Part shown: piece after piece, positions 1 through 10,870 of the stretch
Numbering within the stretch: position 1 is the stretch's first letter
How the letters are laid out: the number at the start of each line of letters is the position of its first letter
Origin: Chryseobacterium indologenes
GTDB taxonomy: Bacteria; Bacteroidota; Bacteroidia; Flavobacteriales; Weeksellaceae
Length of the DNA: 64,000 nucleotides
NCBI GenBank assembly: GCA_016025055.1
Contig: CP065590.1
Coordinates: 3,162,001-3,226,000 of the forward strand
Direction of reading: 5' to 3'
Made by a program: the position numbers and the translations under genes
The notes under the pieces: model-generated
The model's database searches: none
What the model was told of the DNA's origin: nothing
Seen by the model: the letters and a program-made list of their open reading frames with translations, nothing else

Positions 1-1108
1 ACTCTTTCCACAGAGGCCAGTATTTTGATATCGATATGGCCGGAAAAACAAATCTGGAACGATTGATAAGATACGGACAGAGCTTTCAGGAAAGTAAAAA
101 TGAAATGGAACATTCCCTGTTCGCCGATTTTGCTGAGGAAGTTCAGATCGAACAGCCTAAACTGGCCCCTTGTCCTGAATGGCCTAATATGCATAAACTT
201 AATAAAGAAAAGGAAATCATTGGTTTCTATCTTTCTGCCCATCCATTGGATGAATTTAAATTCCAGTTTCAGTTTATGCAGGGGCAGCTTTCAAAAAAAG
301 CGGTGCTGGAAAAGGATGTAGAGGCTAAAGTATCACCGGATGAAACTCCTGTTTTGGAGCCGGATTCACAAGATGATACCGTGGATCTCGTTGAGATTGT
401 TTCCGATGAATTGCCAACCGGGGAAGAAGAGGTGGTGGAAGAAGTTACCAAAAAAGCAGAGCCTAAAGGAAACTTTATGTTTCTGAACCTTGATGAGGTG
501 GATGCTTATAAAGAACAGGCTTTTGCCAATAAGCAGGAAGAGCTGTTTGAAGAAAAAAGAAAGACTGGAAGACCATTCAGAAAGAAAGAGAAAATGGCGG
601 TGGCGGAAAAGAATATACTGTAGCCGGGCTGATTACCGAATATGTGGTAAAAGATGGTTTCAGAAGCGGTGAAAAAGTAGCATTTGTGACGCTGGAAGAT
701 TATTCAGGTTCATATTCTTTCCGTTTAGGAGACAGAGATTATATGAGATTGAAGGAAAAGCTCGAGGTGCAGAGATTTGTTATTTTTAAAATAAAATTTG
801 CCCAGGTAAAAGATGGAAGGGTTTTCGTGAATGTAAATGATGTCATAGAACTTCAGGAAGCCTTCGAAAGGTTTGCGAAAAGTATTTCATTGGTGATGGA
901 TGTGATGGATGTACGACCTGAAGACCTGGATTTTTTCAGAACAGTTCTTGACAGAAATAAAGGAAATCAAAAACTGAAGTTCTTCATTAAAAATATAGAA
1001 GATGATTCTCATATTGAAGTGCAGTCAATGAAACATTCTGTAGACCTGAATGGAGATTTGATTAAAGAAATTCAACTGCTGAACAAGTATGAGTTCTATC
1101 TGAATTGA
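1..1108 (+). CDS. dnaE: DNA polymerase III subunit alpha, C-terminal part (one frameshift)
   Basis: This is the 3' end of the replicative polymerase catalytic subunit. The 5' end lies outside the window and the reading frame enters at position 3. The visible part covers the region after the polymerase core: a stretch reading EIIGFYLSAHPLDEF, an acidic variable linker, and an OB-fold domain (YTVAGLITEYVVKDGFRSG onward) that binds single-stranded DNA, ending LLNKYEFYLN. Frame 3-623 stops early. The conserved protein continues in another frame (ending at 1108) if one A is restored to the A6 run at 553-558. An essential gene is unlikely to be broken, so a sequencing error is the best explanation. 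A hairpin terminator follows at 1133. Confidence 0.88.
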
Positions 1109-1132
1109 TCAGTAGGAATCTATAAATATCTG

Positions 1133-1159
1133 AAAAAGTGGCTTTTTGCCACTTTTTTT
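1133..1159 (+). terminator. Rho-independent terminator of dnaE
   Basis: A 10-bp stem, AAAAAGTGGC / GCCACTTTTT, has a five-T loop and runs into a T tract. It starts 25 bases after the dnaE stop codon. Confidence 0.85.
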
Positions 1160-1432
1160 ATGCCGTAATGTAAGTTCAAAGCAACTTTTTTATTATGTTA
1201 AATTGGTAGACTGTTGGTTGGGATCTTAATTTTTGTTTCATATTAACTTATTGTATTCCAATTGTTTAAAAAAATAAATCTATTGATTAAATAATTAATA
1301 AAATTAAATATTTGTTTAAATTTCATTAAAAATAATGTTGTTTTATTGAATAATATTTACTCATTTTAACTTATTTGTGATTTTGGATTAATTATTTTTT
1401 TACATTTATCCCCTAATTTTATTTTTACATGT
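1160..1432. other. AT-rich spacer between dnaE and a T9SS protein gene
   Basis: The spacer is very AT-rich, with long A and T runs. It must hold the promoter of the downstream surface-protein gene. Only near matches to TAnnTTTG are visible (for example around 1305-1315 and 1370-1385), so I do not assign one. I see no RNA gene or small ORF. Confidence 0.5.
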
Positions 1433-4400
1433 ATGAAAAAACTTCTACTATCGTGTATGATGTCACTGGGAATTGGGGCATCAGCACAAATTTTAGTTAA
1501 TGAAGGGTTCGAAGGTTCAAGCTTACCTTCCGGTTGGACAAGCACCAACGGGGCAGGGACTACTCTGGCAGCAGGAGGTTACGGATCAAGTGCCGGAACC
1601 GCTTGTCAGGGAACTAAGGCCGTGTACAAGAATATTTATGACGGTGTACCAAGTTGGAATATGGTGTATACTTCTACAGCTTCCAATGCTACAGCGCTTA
1701 ATTATTCTTTTAAATATCTCGCCAAGGGATATAACAGCACTGCCATAATTGATGGAACGGTAGCAGCGGATTATTCCGTAGATAATGGTGCAACCTGGGT
1801 CACTATCCTTAGCCCGCTGGCGATTAGTGGATCTGCCAATACCATCATACCCTGTACTACAGTTTCCGGATCAATTCCTGCAGGAACGATTCCTGCAGGT
1901 GCAGGTTTTAAACTTAGGCTCAAAAGTACAGCAGTAGGTACCGGTGATTTTTATATGGGATTTGACGATGTTCAGCTTACCCAGGATATAATAAGCCCGC
2001 CGGCGTGTAACACGATTTCGACTCCTGCCAATGCCGCTACAGGAGTTTCTGTTACCCCTACTATCACCTGGGCTGCAGGCACAGGAGGAACTAATGGATA
2101 TAATCTGTATTTAGGGACAACGCCGGGCGGAAACAATATAATCAACGGATTGGATGTAGGAAATGTTACCAGCTATTCAATTACAGCAGCTAATGCATTG
2201 AGTTATTCTACCCAGTATTATGCAACGATAGTTCCGAGAAATGTTATAGGTTCTGCAACAGGATGTAATGGATCCAGTTTTACCACAACAACAGTTCCTT
2301 GTCCTGCTGTTTCTGCTCCGGCAGCATCAGCTGTAAATGTATCGGTGAATCCAACTTTCACCTGGTCAGCCGTAAGTGCAGCGACAGGATATAAGTTGAG
2401 GATAGGAACTACAGCAGGAGGTTCTGATGTACTCAATGATTTTGATATGGGTAATGTTACCAGCTATACCTTGCCAACCTCTCTCAATAATGCCACCACT
2501 TACTACTATACAGTAAAATCATATACGGCGACCAGCCTTTCCGCATCCTGTACTGAAAAAATTTTTACAACAGTATGCTTACCTACTTCGGCGCCTTATT
2601 CTCAGAATTTTGATACTACCCCCACAGGTTCATCGTCAAACGTTAATGCACCAACGTGCTGGTCATACGTAGAAACGTCCGGCAGTGCAGGTTACGGATA
2701 TGTATCTTCTACCTCTCCATCTTCCACTCCGAATTGTTACATTTTATTTAACAGTACGGATACTACAGGAAATGTGATGTTGGTTTCTCCGCAGACAACC
2801 AATTTGACAAATGGAACAAAAAGAGTTAAATTCATGGCAAAAGGCGGAAGTACAGGATATACGATGTTCGTAGGAACTTTGTCTGATCCTTCTAATCCGG
2901 CGTCTTTTGCAGCAGTAGGTAATAGTATTGCGATCACAACTTCCTGGGCGTCATATGTTGTTAATATTCCTGCGGGATCAAATCAGTATCTGGCTTTCAA
3001 GCATGGCTTGGGAGGTACTTCAAGATCAGTGTATATTGATGATGTTGTGGTGGAAGATATTCCTTCATGTCTTGAGACTACCGGGGTTACGGTTGGTGCT
3101 GTTACCCTGAATTCTGTCGATATTTCATGGACAGCTCCTTCCACACCTCCGGCAAACGGATATGATATTTATTACAGTACGACCAACGTAGCACCTCTGC
3201 CTGCTACGGCGCCAAGCATTACTGCTGTTGCCGGTACATCTGCAACTATTCCCGGCTTATTACCATATACCACTTATTATATCTGGGTGAGATCAAGATG
3301 TAGCGGCTCAGATCAGAGTGTATGGACCTCTGCCGTGTCTGCTTATACGGGACATTGCATTCCTACAGGAGGTAGCAGCAATACCTTATATTACTATAAT
3401 AATATTACCACGAATACTTTAGGGTATAATAACCTTGCCTACACGGCTGCATCATATTCGGCATACGTAAATAATTCATCTACATCATTCTCCGGAACTG
3501 CAGGAGGAAATATTGATTATTCATTAAAAGCATCAGGAGGAGGTACGTACTACTATTATATCTGGGTAGACTGGAATAATGACCTTGACTTTAATGATGC
3601 GGGTGAGACTATGCTTGCTGCTACCGCAGCCTATGCTGCAACGGCTTCAGGATCTTTCGCAATTCCTGCCGGCCAGCCGATGGGAGACTACAGAGTGAGA
3701 TTCGGGCAGTCTTATAGTGGTACTATTACATCTTGTGGACCGGCCCCTTCAGGAAACTATGTTGACTTTACCCTGAGTGTTGTTGCACCGGCAACATGTA
3801 TTCCTCCGACGGGAGTTGCTGTTTCAAATATAGCCGCAGATTCTGCTGCAGTGTCTTGGACGGCTTCTACAACGCCTCCGGCCGCGGGTTATGATATGTA
3901 TTACAGTACTTCAAATACGGCTCCTACAGCATCTACGGTTCCTGTTATTTCGGGTGTGACCGGAACATCTCAGGTTCTTACTACGCTTACTCCTGCAACT
4001 ACATACTATGTTTGGGTAAGATCCCACTGTAGCGCCAATGATACGAGCGCCTGGTCTGTGTCTGCTAACTTCAAAACAGCTTGTGCAGCGGTATCATCGT
4101 TGAATGAAAACTTTGATTCATCAGTTGTTGGAGCGCTTCCTTCATGTTGGCTAAGTATCGGTTCTATGGCGAGCTATGCCAAAGTTTATGCCCTTTCCGG
4201 AACAATGATAAGTGCTCCTTATGCATTGTATCTTTATACTGATAATTCTGGTACAGGAATGGTATCTACCCCTGAGCTCCTTAATCTGGATTCTAATAAT
4301 TATATGATTAGCTTTAAAGGAAGAGCAAATCTTACTGCAGGTGGAGTTGTTCAGATAGGATATTTAACGGATCCTGCCAATACCGGTAGTTTTGTGATAT

Positions 4401-4810
4401 TGGGTACTTATACAACCACAGGTACTACGGTTATTGATAACTATTCGTTGAATATTACCGGAGTTCCTGCCGGTGTTAATAAGCTTGTGCTTAAGCATAC
4501 AGGATCTCCTGCCAATAGTGTGTTGATTGATGATTTTAATTTCCAGCTTGGTAATCTGTCAACTTCTGAGGTGACAAGGGATAAAAACGAAATCAGACTT
4601 TATCCTAATCCGTTCTCTGAAATTGTAAACATTTCCGATGTTTCTAAAGTAAAATCAGTTCAGATTGTTGATGCGGCCGGCAGAGTGGTGAAAACCATTG
4701 AAAATCTTTCTTTATCTCTTCATGTGGGAGATTTGAAACAAGGAATGTATTTAGTGGTCTTGAATATGAAGGACGGCACCAAACAAACGATTAAAACCAT
4801 TAAAAAATAA
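1433..4810 (+). CDS. T9SS type A modular surface protein (fibronectin III / choice-of-anchor J / GEVED)
   Basis: A large exported protein of 1125 residues. It begins with a signal peptide (about residues 1-19, ending ASAQ). Then come a cleaved-adhesin/choice-of-anchor J-like domain (20-186), two Ig/Fn3-like repeats (190-378), a second anchor J-like domain (380-545), an Fn3 domain (547-640), a GEVED-type domain with IWVDWNNDLDFND (about 700), another Fn3 (788-880) and a third anchor J-like domain (885-1035). The last 75 residues form a T9SS sorting domain (LYPNPF, LKQGMYLV, terminal KTIKK). T9SS exports such proteins and attaches or releases them at the surface. The next gene is a shorter paralog with a near-identical tail, so a tandem duplication is likely. 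Substrate unknown; adhesion is inference. Confidence 0.85.
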   Translation: MKKLLLSCMMSLGIGASAQILVNEGFEGSSLPSGWTSTNGAGTTLAAGGYGSSAGTACQGTKAVYKNIYDGVPSWNMVYTSTASNATALNYSFKYLAKGYNSTAIIDGTVAADYSVDNGATWVTILSPLAISGSANTIIPCTTVSGSIPAGTIPAGAGFKLRLKSTAVGTGDFYMGFDDVQLTQDIISPPACNTISTPANAATGVSVTPTITWAAGTGGTNGYNLYLGTTPGGNNIINGLDVGNVTSYSITAANALSYSTQYYATIVPRNVIGSATGCNGSSFTTTTVPCPAVSAPAASAVNVSVNPTFTWSAVSAATGYKLRIGTTAGGSDVLNDFDMGNVTSYTLPTSLNNATTYYYTVKSYTATSLSASCTEKIFTTVCLPTSAPYSQNFDTTPTGSSSNVNAPTCWSYVETSGSAGYGYVSSTSPSSTPNCYILFNSTDTTGNVMLVSPQTTNLTNGTKRVKFMAKGGSTGYTMFVGTLSDPSNPASFAAVGNSIAITTSWASYVVNIPAGSNQYLAFKHGLGGTSRSVYIDDVVVEDIPSCLETTGVTVGAVTLNSVDISWTAPSTPPANGYDIYYSTTNVAPLPATAPSITAVAGTSATIPGLLPYTTYYIWVRSRCSGSDQSVWTSAVSAYTGHCIPTGGSSNTLYYYNNITTNTLGYNNLAYTAASYSAYVNNSSTSFSGTAGGNIDYSLKASGGGTYYYYIWVDWNNDLDFNDAGETMLAATAAYAATASGSFAIPAGQPMGDYRVRFGQSYSGTITSCGPAPSGNYVDFTLSVVAPATCIPPTGVAVSNIAADSAAVSWTASTTPPAAGYDMYYSTSNTAPTASTVPVISGVTGTSQVLTTLTPATTYYVWVRSHCSANDTSAWSVSANFKTACAAVSSLNENFDSSVVGALPSCWLSIGSMASYAKVYALSGTMISAPYALYLYTDNSGTGMVSTPELLNLDSNNYMISFKGRANLTAGGVVQIGYLTDPANTGSFVILGTYTTTGTTVIDNYSLNITGVPAGVNKLVLKHTGSPANSVLIDDFNFQLGNLSTSEVTRDKNEIRLYPNPFSEIVNISDVSKVKSVQIVDAAGRVVKTIENLSLSLHVGDLKQGMYLVVLNMKDGTKQTIKTIKK

Positions 4811-4830
4811 TATTTATAAACATCATAAAT

Positions 4831-4861
4831 GAGAGACTTCCTGTAGGGGAGTCTCTTTTTT
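4831..4861 (+). terminator. Rho-independent terminator
   Basis: The inverted repeat AGAGACT / AGTCTCT is extended by a G-C-rich inner stem and followed by T6. It lies about 20 bases after the stop codon. Confidence 0.75.
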
Positions 4862-4995
4862 ATTGCCTTAATTTTAAAATCTGTAAAATATTTTTAATGC
4901 TATTGGTTAAATATTGAAATTATCTCATATTAATTAAAAATTTATTTTTAATGGTCTTGATTTAATTTTTTTATGTATTTATTGCTTAATTTATT

Positions 4996-5003
4996 TAAAT
5001 TTG
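4996..5003 (+). promoter_or_regulatory. Bacteroidetes -7 element, TAAATTTG
   Basis: An exact match to TAnnTTTG sits 20 bases upstream of the ATG at 5023. No TTG lies at the ideal -33 spacing, so confidence is moderate. Confidence 0.5.
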
Positions 5004-5022
5004 AGTAAAATAATAATATTAT

Positions 5023-7351
5023 ATGAAAAATATTTTACTTGTTAATTTTCTTGCAATCGGAGCTTTATCCTTTGCCCAAACCTATTGTATTCCCGAATTT
5101 GCCAGTGGTTGTGATGGGGGGAGACCAGATAGACTCCTTTATAATTCCTTCAGTAGGATTTACCCATCAGGGGACAGGCTGTTCTACAGGTGCTTATGGA
5201 GATTACACCTCCATGACTATTAATCTGAATGCCGGATTAAATTATGATTTTTCTGTAACGCATGATTACGGAGATCAAAACGTACGTATTTGGATCGATT
5301 TTAATAATGACGGAACTTTTGATGATACGGATCCTGAGCTTGTAGCATTGGGAACGAGTGAAGAGGTGAATGGTACAAACGTTACGTTAGGTACAATCAG
5401 CATTCCCGCTACCGTTACTCCCGGCACCTACAGAATGAGGGTCGCAGACAGGTATTCAAGTCAGCCAATCCCTTGTAACATCTCAGGATATGGGGAAGCA
5501 CATGATTATACGGTTGTTATTGGAGCGGCTCCAAGCTGTCTTGCTCCGGGCGGGTTAGCTTTATCTGCCATAACGCCTAATTCTGCGCAGCTTTCATGGA
5601 CAGCATCTACAACTGTTCCGGCTAATGGATATGAGTACTATTATTCTACTTCCAATACATCGCCTACGGCAACTACCGTTGCCTCAGGAGCCAGCAGTAC
5701 ATTGACGGCTACTTTATCATCACTGTCACCGGCCAGCGTCTATTATGTATGGGTACGTTCGGTTTGCAGTACTACGGATAAAAGTGCGTGGTCGCAGCAA
5801 AAGACATTTACTACAGCCTGCGGGGTAATGAATGTTCCATACGTGCAGAATTTTGAATCTGCGGCAGTGCCCGGTTTACCATTATGTACGGAAGTTGTCA
5901 ATAGTGGAACAGGAAATGAGTGGGAAACTTACAATTACGACGATAATGGATTTACAGGGAAGACACTTCGCTATTCATACAGTTTCTCAAATGCGGCCGA
6001 TACATGGTTTTTTACCTCTGCTATAAACCTTACTGCCGGGGTTAGCTACAGAATAAAGTACAAATATGCCAATTCAACCGGAACTACAGTTTATCCTGAA
6101 AAACTAAAAGTAGCTTATGGTACTTCCGCCACAAGTGCAGATATGACCCATGCATTGGCAGATCATCCGGATATCGTTACAAGTACTGCTACCAGCAATT
6201 TTGTAGATTTCACCCCTACGACTACAGGTGTATACTATTTTGGATTTAATGCCTATTCTGATGCCAATATGAATCAGTTATATGTGGATGATATTGCAAT
6301 CGATGTAACACCTACATGTAGTGAACCTACGGCACTGACGGTTTCAAATATAACTACAACGGGAGGTACGGTATCCTGGATAGCAGCAACTCCGGCTCCT
6401 GCAAACGGATATGATATGTATTACAGTACAACGAATACCGCTCCAACTGCAACAAGCACTCCTAATGCTACAGCAATTACCGGTACAACATATACAATCC
6501 CATCATTATCCCCTTCCACCAAGTATTATATCTGGGTAAGATCTGCATGTAGTGCAACGGATAAAAGTGCGTGGAGTGAACTCACTACCTTAACTACCTT
6601 ATGCTCAACCGGTAATCTTCCGTATATCGTTGATTTTGAAAATGCTAGTATTCCTAACCTTCCCGGTTGTACAGAAAATGTGAATGCCGGATCAGGTAAT
6701 GATTGGGAGACAGATTCTGAACCTTTTGATATTCAGGGGTTCTCAGGAAATGTACTGAAATACGGATATAGCTTTTCCAACCCGGCAGATGCATGGTTCT
6801 TTACACAGGGCTTAAGTCTAACTGCGGGAGTGCAATATACCATCAGCTATAAATACGGAAATAATTCAACTACTTATACTGAAAAGATGAAAGTAGCTTT
6901 TGGAACCTCAAGAGATGCTTCAGCAATGATTAATCCAATTGCAGATTATCCGTCAATCAATGATAATACGGTAAATACAGCATCTTTAACATTTACCGTT
7001 CCTGCAACGGGAGTATATTATTTCGGTTTTAATGCTTATTCAGATGCGAACCAGGATAATCTTTATCTTGACGATATTACTATCACGAATGGAAACCTGG
7101 CAACTTCAGAGATTGGACCGAAGAAGAACGATCTTAAAGTATACCCGAATCCGTTTACAGATGTACTGCATATTTCTGATAGTAAAAATGTAAAAAATGC
7201 TTTTGTAACCGATGCTGCGGGAAGGTTGATTAAAACAATCGAAAACCCAGGTACAACAATTTATTTGAACGATCTCAAACAAGGACTGTATCTGATTACT
7301 TTAGAAATGAAGGACGGCGGAAAACAGACTGTTAAAGGAATTAAAAAGTAA
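5023..7351 (+). CDS. T9SS type A surface protein with GEVED, Fn3 and anchor-J domains (one frameshift)
   Basis: An exported protein of about 775 residues once one base is corrected. The signal peptide (1-18, ALSFAQ) and first residues are in one frame (5023-5223); the rest is in the next frame. Removing one G from the G6 run at 5116-5121 joins them as CDGGDQIDSF. Domains: GEVED-type (about 20-165, with WIDFNNDGTFDDTD), Fn3 (170-265), anchor J-like (268-425), Fn3 (428-525), a second anchor J-like (527-690), and a T9SS sorting domain (700-775, VYPNPF to VKGIKK). The two Fn3/anchor-J pairs are internal duplicates. The tail closely resembles that of the preceding gene, suggesting both are secreted by the same route and arose by duplication. 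Ligand unknown. Confidence 0.83.
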
Positions 7352-7375
7352 ATACTCCTTTTGTATAAAGACAGA

Positions 7376-7402
7376 AAAGCGGATCATCAGGATTCGCTTT
7401 TT
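7376..7402 (+). terminator. Probable terminator
   Basis: An AAAAGCG / CGCTTTT stem with a 12-base loop and a following T run lies 25 bases after the stop of the surface-protein gene. Confidence 0.6.
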
Positions 7403-7468
7403 ATAAGACAAATCGAGACATAGAATTAAAACAATCAGGTAGTAGAAGTACTTAACTGGTTTATAGAA

Positions 7469-7502
7469 AAAAGGTTGGGCGAAAATTTTCGCCCAACCTT
7501 TT
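7469..7502. terminator. 34-base perfect palindrome, likely bidirectional terminator
   Basis: A perfect inverted repeat centred between 7485 and 7486, with arms AAAAGGTTGGGCGAAAA and its complement. It is flanked by A on the left and T on the right, so it can terminate in both directions. It lies between the surface-protein gene and the small minus-strand gene at 7520. Confidence 0.75.
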
Positions 7503-7519
7503 ATATTATGAGTTATCCT

Positions 7520-7678
7520 TTACTTATCAGGAACGGGCTGTACCTGTCCCGTATTCATCCAATCGAAAACGGTTGGAAAAAACATGACTAGGAAGAAATA
7601 AATAATGATCATCAGCACGACTAGTGCAAAAAGAATAACGACTAGACTATTCGGTTTGTTTTTCTTTTGTGGTTCCAT
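7520..7678 (-). CDS. Small single-pass membrane protein, 52 residues
   Basis: An intact minus-strand ORF, ATG at 7678-7676 and TAA at 7522-7520. The product has a basic start (MEPQKKNKPN), one strongly hydrophobic helix at about residues 11-36 (SLVVILFALVVLMIIIYFF onward), then FDWMNTGQVQPVPDK. The charge pattern predicts a cytoplasmic N-terminus and a short external tail. It lies just downstream of the K+ channel gene on the same strand (43-base gap), so the two may be co-transcribed, and a terminator-like palindrome follows it. I do not recognise a family. The coding call rests on start, stop, composition and the fit between neighbours. Confidence 0.6.
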   Translation of the reverse strand: MEPQKKNKPNSLVVILFALVVLMIIIYFFLVMFFPTVFDWMNTGQVQPVPDK

Positions 7679-7721
7679 GATTTTGTGGTATTTGGTGAAT
7701 AAATTATATCGATATCAAATA

Positions 7722-8549
7722 TCAAGCTAATTTCTTGCCACACTGTTTGCAGTACCTTGCATCATCATCAATATCTTCGTTACCACAACGGTCACATATC
7801 TTTTCAAGGTTCTGCCTTTTATTTCTCATTTCTGCAGTTACAATCCCGGTGGGAACAGCAATAATAGAATAACCGGCCAGCATGAGAACAACCGCGAAAA
7901 ATTTGCCTAATGGGGTGATAGGAGACACATCACCGTATCCTACAGTGGTTACAGTAACTACAGCCCAGTAAATAGACTGTGGAATAGTTTCAAAGCCCTG
8001 CCTGCCGCCTTCTACCATAAACATCAGTGAGCCTACGATCACGGAAAAAATAATAAGGAATAAAAGGAAGATATATATTTTTCTGGAGCTGTTTTTTAAA
8101 GCCCGTACGATGAGGTAGCCATCGTTCATAAAATCCAGTAAATTAAAAATCCTGAAGATTCTCAACATTCTCAGCATTCTGAAGATCAGAAAGTATTTGG
8201 TGACCGGAAAGAAAAAGCTAAGATAAAACGGAACCAACGCCAGGAAATCAATGATTCCGAAAAAGCTGAAGATATAGGACCGCTTATTTTTTAATACCGC
8301 AATACGCATAGAATACTCGGCTGTAAAAAAGATTGAGATAATCCATTCAAGGATGATGAACGTATAATGGAACCTTCTGTCGAGCTGTGGTACACTTTCC
8401 ATCATGATGATGGCTGTACTCGCAAGAATTAATGATAATAATATAATATCAAAAAGTTTTCCGAGCCTGGTATCAGAGCGGTAGATAATTCTATACAGAT
8501 ATCTTTTCCAAAGTTTATCCTCAGGAACAAGATTATGTTCTCTTTCCAT
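7722..8549 (-). CDS. Voltage-gated potassium channel family protein with C-terminal zinc ribbon
   Basis: A 275-residue six-helix ion channel subunit. S1-S3 span about residues 33-110. An S4-like voltage sensor, RMLRMLRIFR, is at 124-133. S5 is at about 155-180 and the pore loop carries the K+ selectivity filter TVGYGD at 202-207, followed by S6. The soluble tail has two CxxC pairs (CDRC and CKQC, about 251-269) that look like a zinc ribbon. It should form tetrameric K+ channels in the inner membrane. It is a stand-alone gene apart from the 52-residue ORF downstream; the 249-base spacer on its 5' side is shared with a divergent gene. The zinc ribbon may act in sensing or assembly (inference). 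Confidence 0.88.
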   Translation of the reverse strand: MEREHNLVPEDKLWKRYLYRIIYRSDTRLGKLFDIILLSLILASTAIIMMESVPQLDRRFHYTFIILEWIISIFFTAEYSMRIAVLKNKRSYIFSFFGIIDFLALVPFYLSFFFPVTKYFLIFRMLRMLRIFRIFNLLDFMNDGYLIVRALKNSSRKIYIFLLFLIIFSVIVGSLMFMVEGGRQGFETIPQSIYWAVVTVTTVGYGDVSPITPLGKFFAVVLMLAGYSIIAVPTGIVTAEMRNKRQNLEKICDRCGNEDIDDDARYCKQCGKKLA

Positions 8550-8798
8550 GTAAGTTAAGTTATTTCACAACGAAGTTAGTAATTTACATAAAGTATAAGG
8601 TAAATATATGATTGTTAAAATGAAATTCCAAATGTTAAAAGTTTTTTAGTCGTTAAAAAGTGAATTATTGATATTTAATTTTTTGATTTACAGTTGATTA
8701 TATAATATAAAATACGAATAAAAAATGAGAAATAAAAATTTATTTTTTAACATATTTTAGAATCTAGTTCGTAATTTTATTCAACAAAATCTAATATC

Positions 8799-9645
8799 AT
8801 GAGAAAAATATTAACATTTTTTATTCTTTTGTTCATATATGGTTTTGTATATGCACAAGTAGGTATTGATACTACCACTCCCAATGGGGCGACAGTATTA
8901 GATATTGTTTCCAATCAGAAAGGAATTCTTATCCCTCGGCTTACCGATACCGACAGAGATACATACCTCGCTGACAATAATGCTTCCACAGTGCCACCTG
9001 CAGGTGTTGTGAATGCTAATCTTACTGCAGGAACTCTTATTTTATACGACAACCAACAATTTCCAGTATTGGGACGGTACCCTCTGGAGACAGCTTTTTG
9101 TTCCCACATCCTCTCAGGCTGGTAATGACGGTGTCGTTAAGGTGAATTCTGGAAACGCAAATGTAAAACCCTCTTTTAGTTTAAGTGCAGCAGGCAGCGG
9201 CTACGGGGCAAGACAACAGGTAACGTATACCGTACCATTGGTCTTTGCTGCAAGCCCTACGACCAGTTGGCCGGAAACTACTGTTCCTTTTCCGGGAGTT
9301 ACAGCAAATATTTATACTGCTGCTACAGGAAAATGGAGGGAAAATGAAATTCACGGGCAGGTCCATATCTGGAGACTTATTGCCAATATTACTCCGGGAT
9401 CCAATTCCTCAGGGTCGGTAAAGGCAACGTTTAAAAACCCCGATTCCGGGTTTGAAGTCAATTCGATCCAACTTGTTCCGAGCGGTTCAAACGGGGTGGG
9501 TAATCTTCTGACATTTTACTTTTATACCATTGCTGATCCTGCAAGTTTAGATCCCGGAAGAGGATATCAGCTTTTTATGGAATCTGATATAAGCTGTACT
9601 GTAGTAGTAGATTCATTTACCAGAGTGTCACTTTTCAAAGACTAG
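8799..9645 (+). CDS. Exported protein of unknown function (one frameshift)
   Basis: A protein of about 281 residues with a signal peptide (MRKILTFFILLFIYGFVYAQ). The segment after it, VGIDTTTPNGATVLDI and then KGILIPRLT, is a common opening of flavobacterial exported proteins and resembles the starts of tail-fibre-like or collagen-like repeats. The frame shifts near 9045-9052: GTLILY in the first frame continues as TTNNFQYWDGTLWRQL in the second. One extra base, or two missing, explains this. Unlike most shifts in this window it is not in a clear homopolymer. The rest (9120-9645) is a beta-rich domain I do not recognise, ending DSFTRVSLFKD. There is no T9SS sorting domain. A good terminator follows. 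Confidence 0.65.
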
Positions 9646-9666
9646 TTATATTTATTTTTCATGTTC

Positions 9667-9693
9667 AAACCGGCCACAGCAGGCCGGTTTTTT
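9667..9693 (+). terminator. Rho-independent terminator
   Basis: AAACCGGCC / GGCCGGTTT, a 9-bp stem with a six-base loop, followed by a T run. Confidence 0.85.
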
Positions 9694-9771
9694 ATAATAT
9701 ATTCTGCACTATTTTTTCTTTAATCATGGTAAAATTAATATCTTCGCCGTAATTGTAAATTTTAGAAACCC

Positions 9772-10868
9772 ATGAAGCTAAGGACTGTAATTGCAAAAAT
9801 TGAAGAGGAAATAAGTATCAGACAGGCAGAAGATTTTGATAATGTAGGTTTATTATGTGGTGTTCCAGATCGCGATGTTTCCGGAATTCTTGTGTGCCAC
9901 GATGCATTGGAAAATGTAGTACAAGAAGCTATAGACAAAAATTGTAATCTGATTGCCTGTTTTCACCCCATCATTTTTTCGGGACTAAAGTCTCTGACAG
10001 GAAAGAATTACGTAGAAAGAGCAGTGATGAAAGCCATTGAAAATAAAATTGCCATCTACGCTGTTCATACAGCCTTTGATAATGATTTTTTTGGTGTAAA
10101 CTATGGAATATGCAGCCAACTGGGGCTCAGGGAAATGAAAATCCTCCAACCGAAAGAAAACAACCTCAAACAACTCACCGTCTTTGTTCCTAAAGATCAC
10201 TCGGAAAAAGTGAAGGAAGCTATGTTTTCAGCCGGAGCAGGAAATATCGGATTCTATGATGAATGCAGTTTTACCATCAACGGAAACGGAACATTCAGAC
10301 CGGTTGAAGGGTCAAATCCTTTTTCCGGACAGCAGAATATCCGCGAAAATGCTGATGAAGATATGATCTCCGTAATTTTCGAAAATTATAAAGAAGGACA
10401 AATTGTCGGCGCCATGAAGACAGCCCATCCTTATGAAGAAGTAGCGCATCAGATCTATACCCTTGATAATAAAAACCACCACGCAGGACTAGGGATGTAT
10501 GGTGACCTGGAAGAAGAAATGGACGAAAAGGACTTTTTGAATTTTGTAAAAGGAAAATTTAATCTGGAAGTCATAAAACACTCTTCCTTTACCCGGAAAA
10601 AATTAAAAGGGTAGGGGTTTTAGGCGGTTCAGGAGCCAGCGGCATCAGAGCTGCCCTTTCTAAAAAATGTGATGCTTACCTCACCGGAGATATTAAATAC
10701 CATGACTATTTTCTGGCTGAATCTAAAATGCTGATCTGCGATATAGGGCATTATGAATCAGAACAATTGGTAAGCCAACAATTATTTGAAATTTTATCAC
10801 AAAAATTTAGTACATTTGCAATTTCAAAATCTATTGAAAAAACAAACCCAGTAAATTATTTCATTTAA
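9772..10868 (+). CDS. Nif3-like dinuclear metal center protein (one frameshift)
   Basis: A member of the NIF3/YbgI family, about 365 residues after correction, the long form with an inserted middle domain seen in Bacteroidetes. N-terminal half: DFDNVGLLCG, a metal-binding stretch CFHPIIFSG, and AVHTAFDN. The middle insert includes KTAHPYEEVAHQIY. The C-terminal half, VGVLGGSGASGIRAAL to DIGHYESEQ, supplies the second metal site. The first frame ends prematurely at 10614. Restoring one A to the A6 run at 10597-10602 reads through to the TAA at 10866-10868. Family members form hexamers or toroids with two metals per subunit; cellular role unsettled (GTP cyclohydrolase-like activity has been proposed). 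The next gene starts two bases later, so they form an operon. Confidence 0.85.
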
Positions 10869-10870
10869 AT

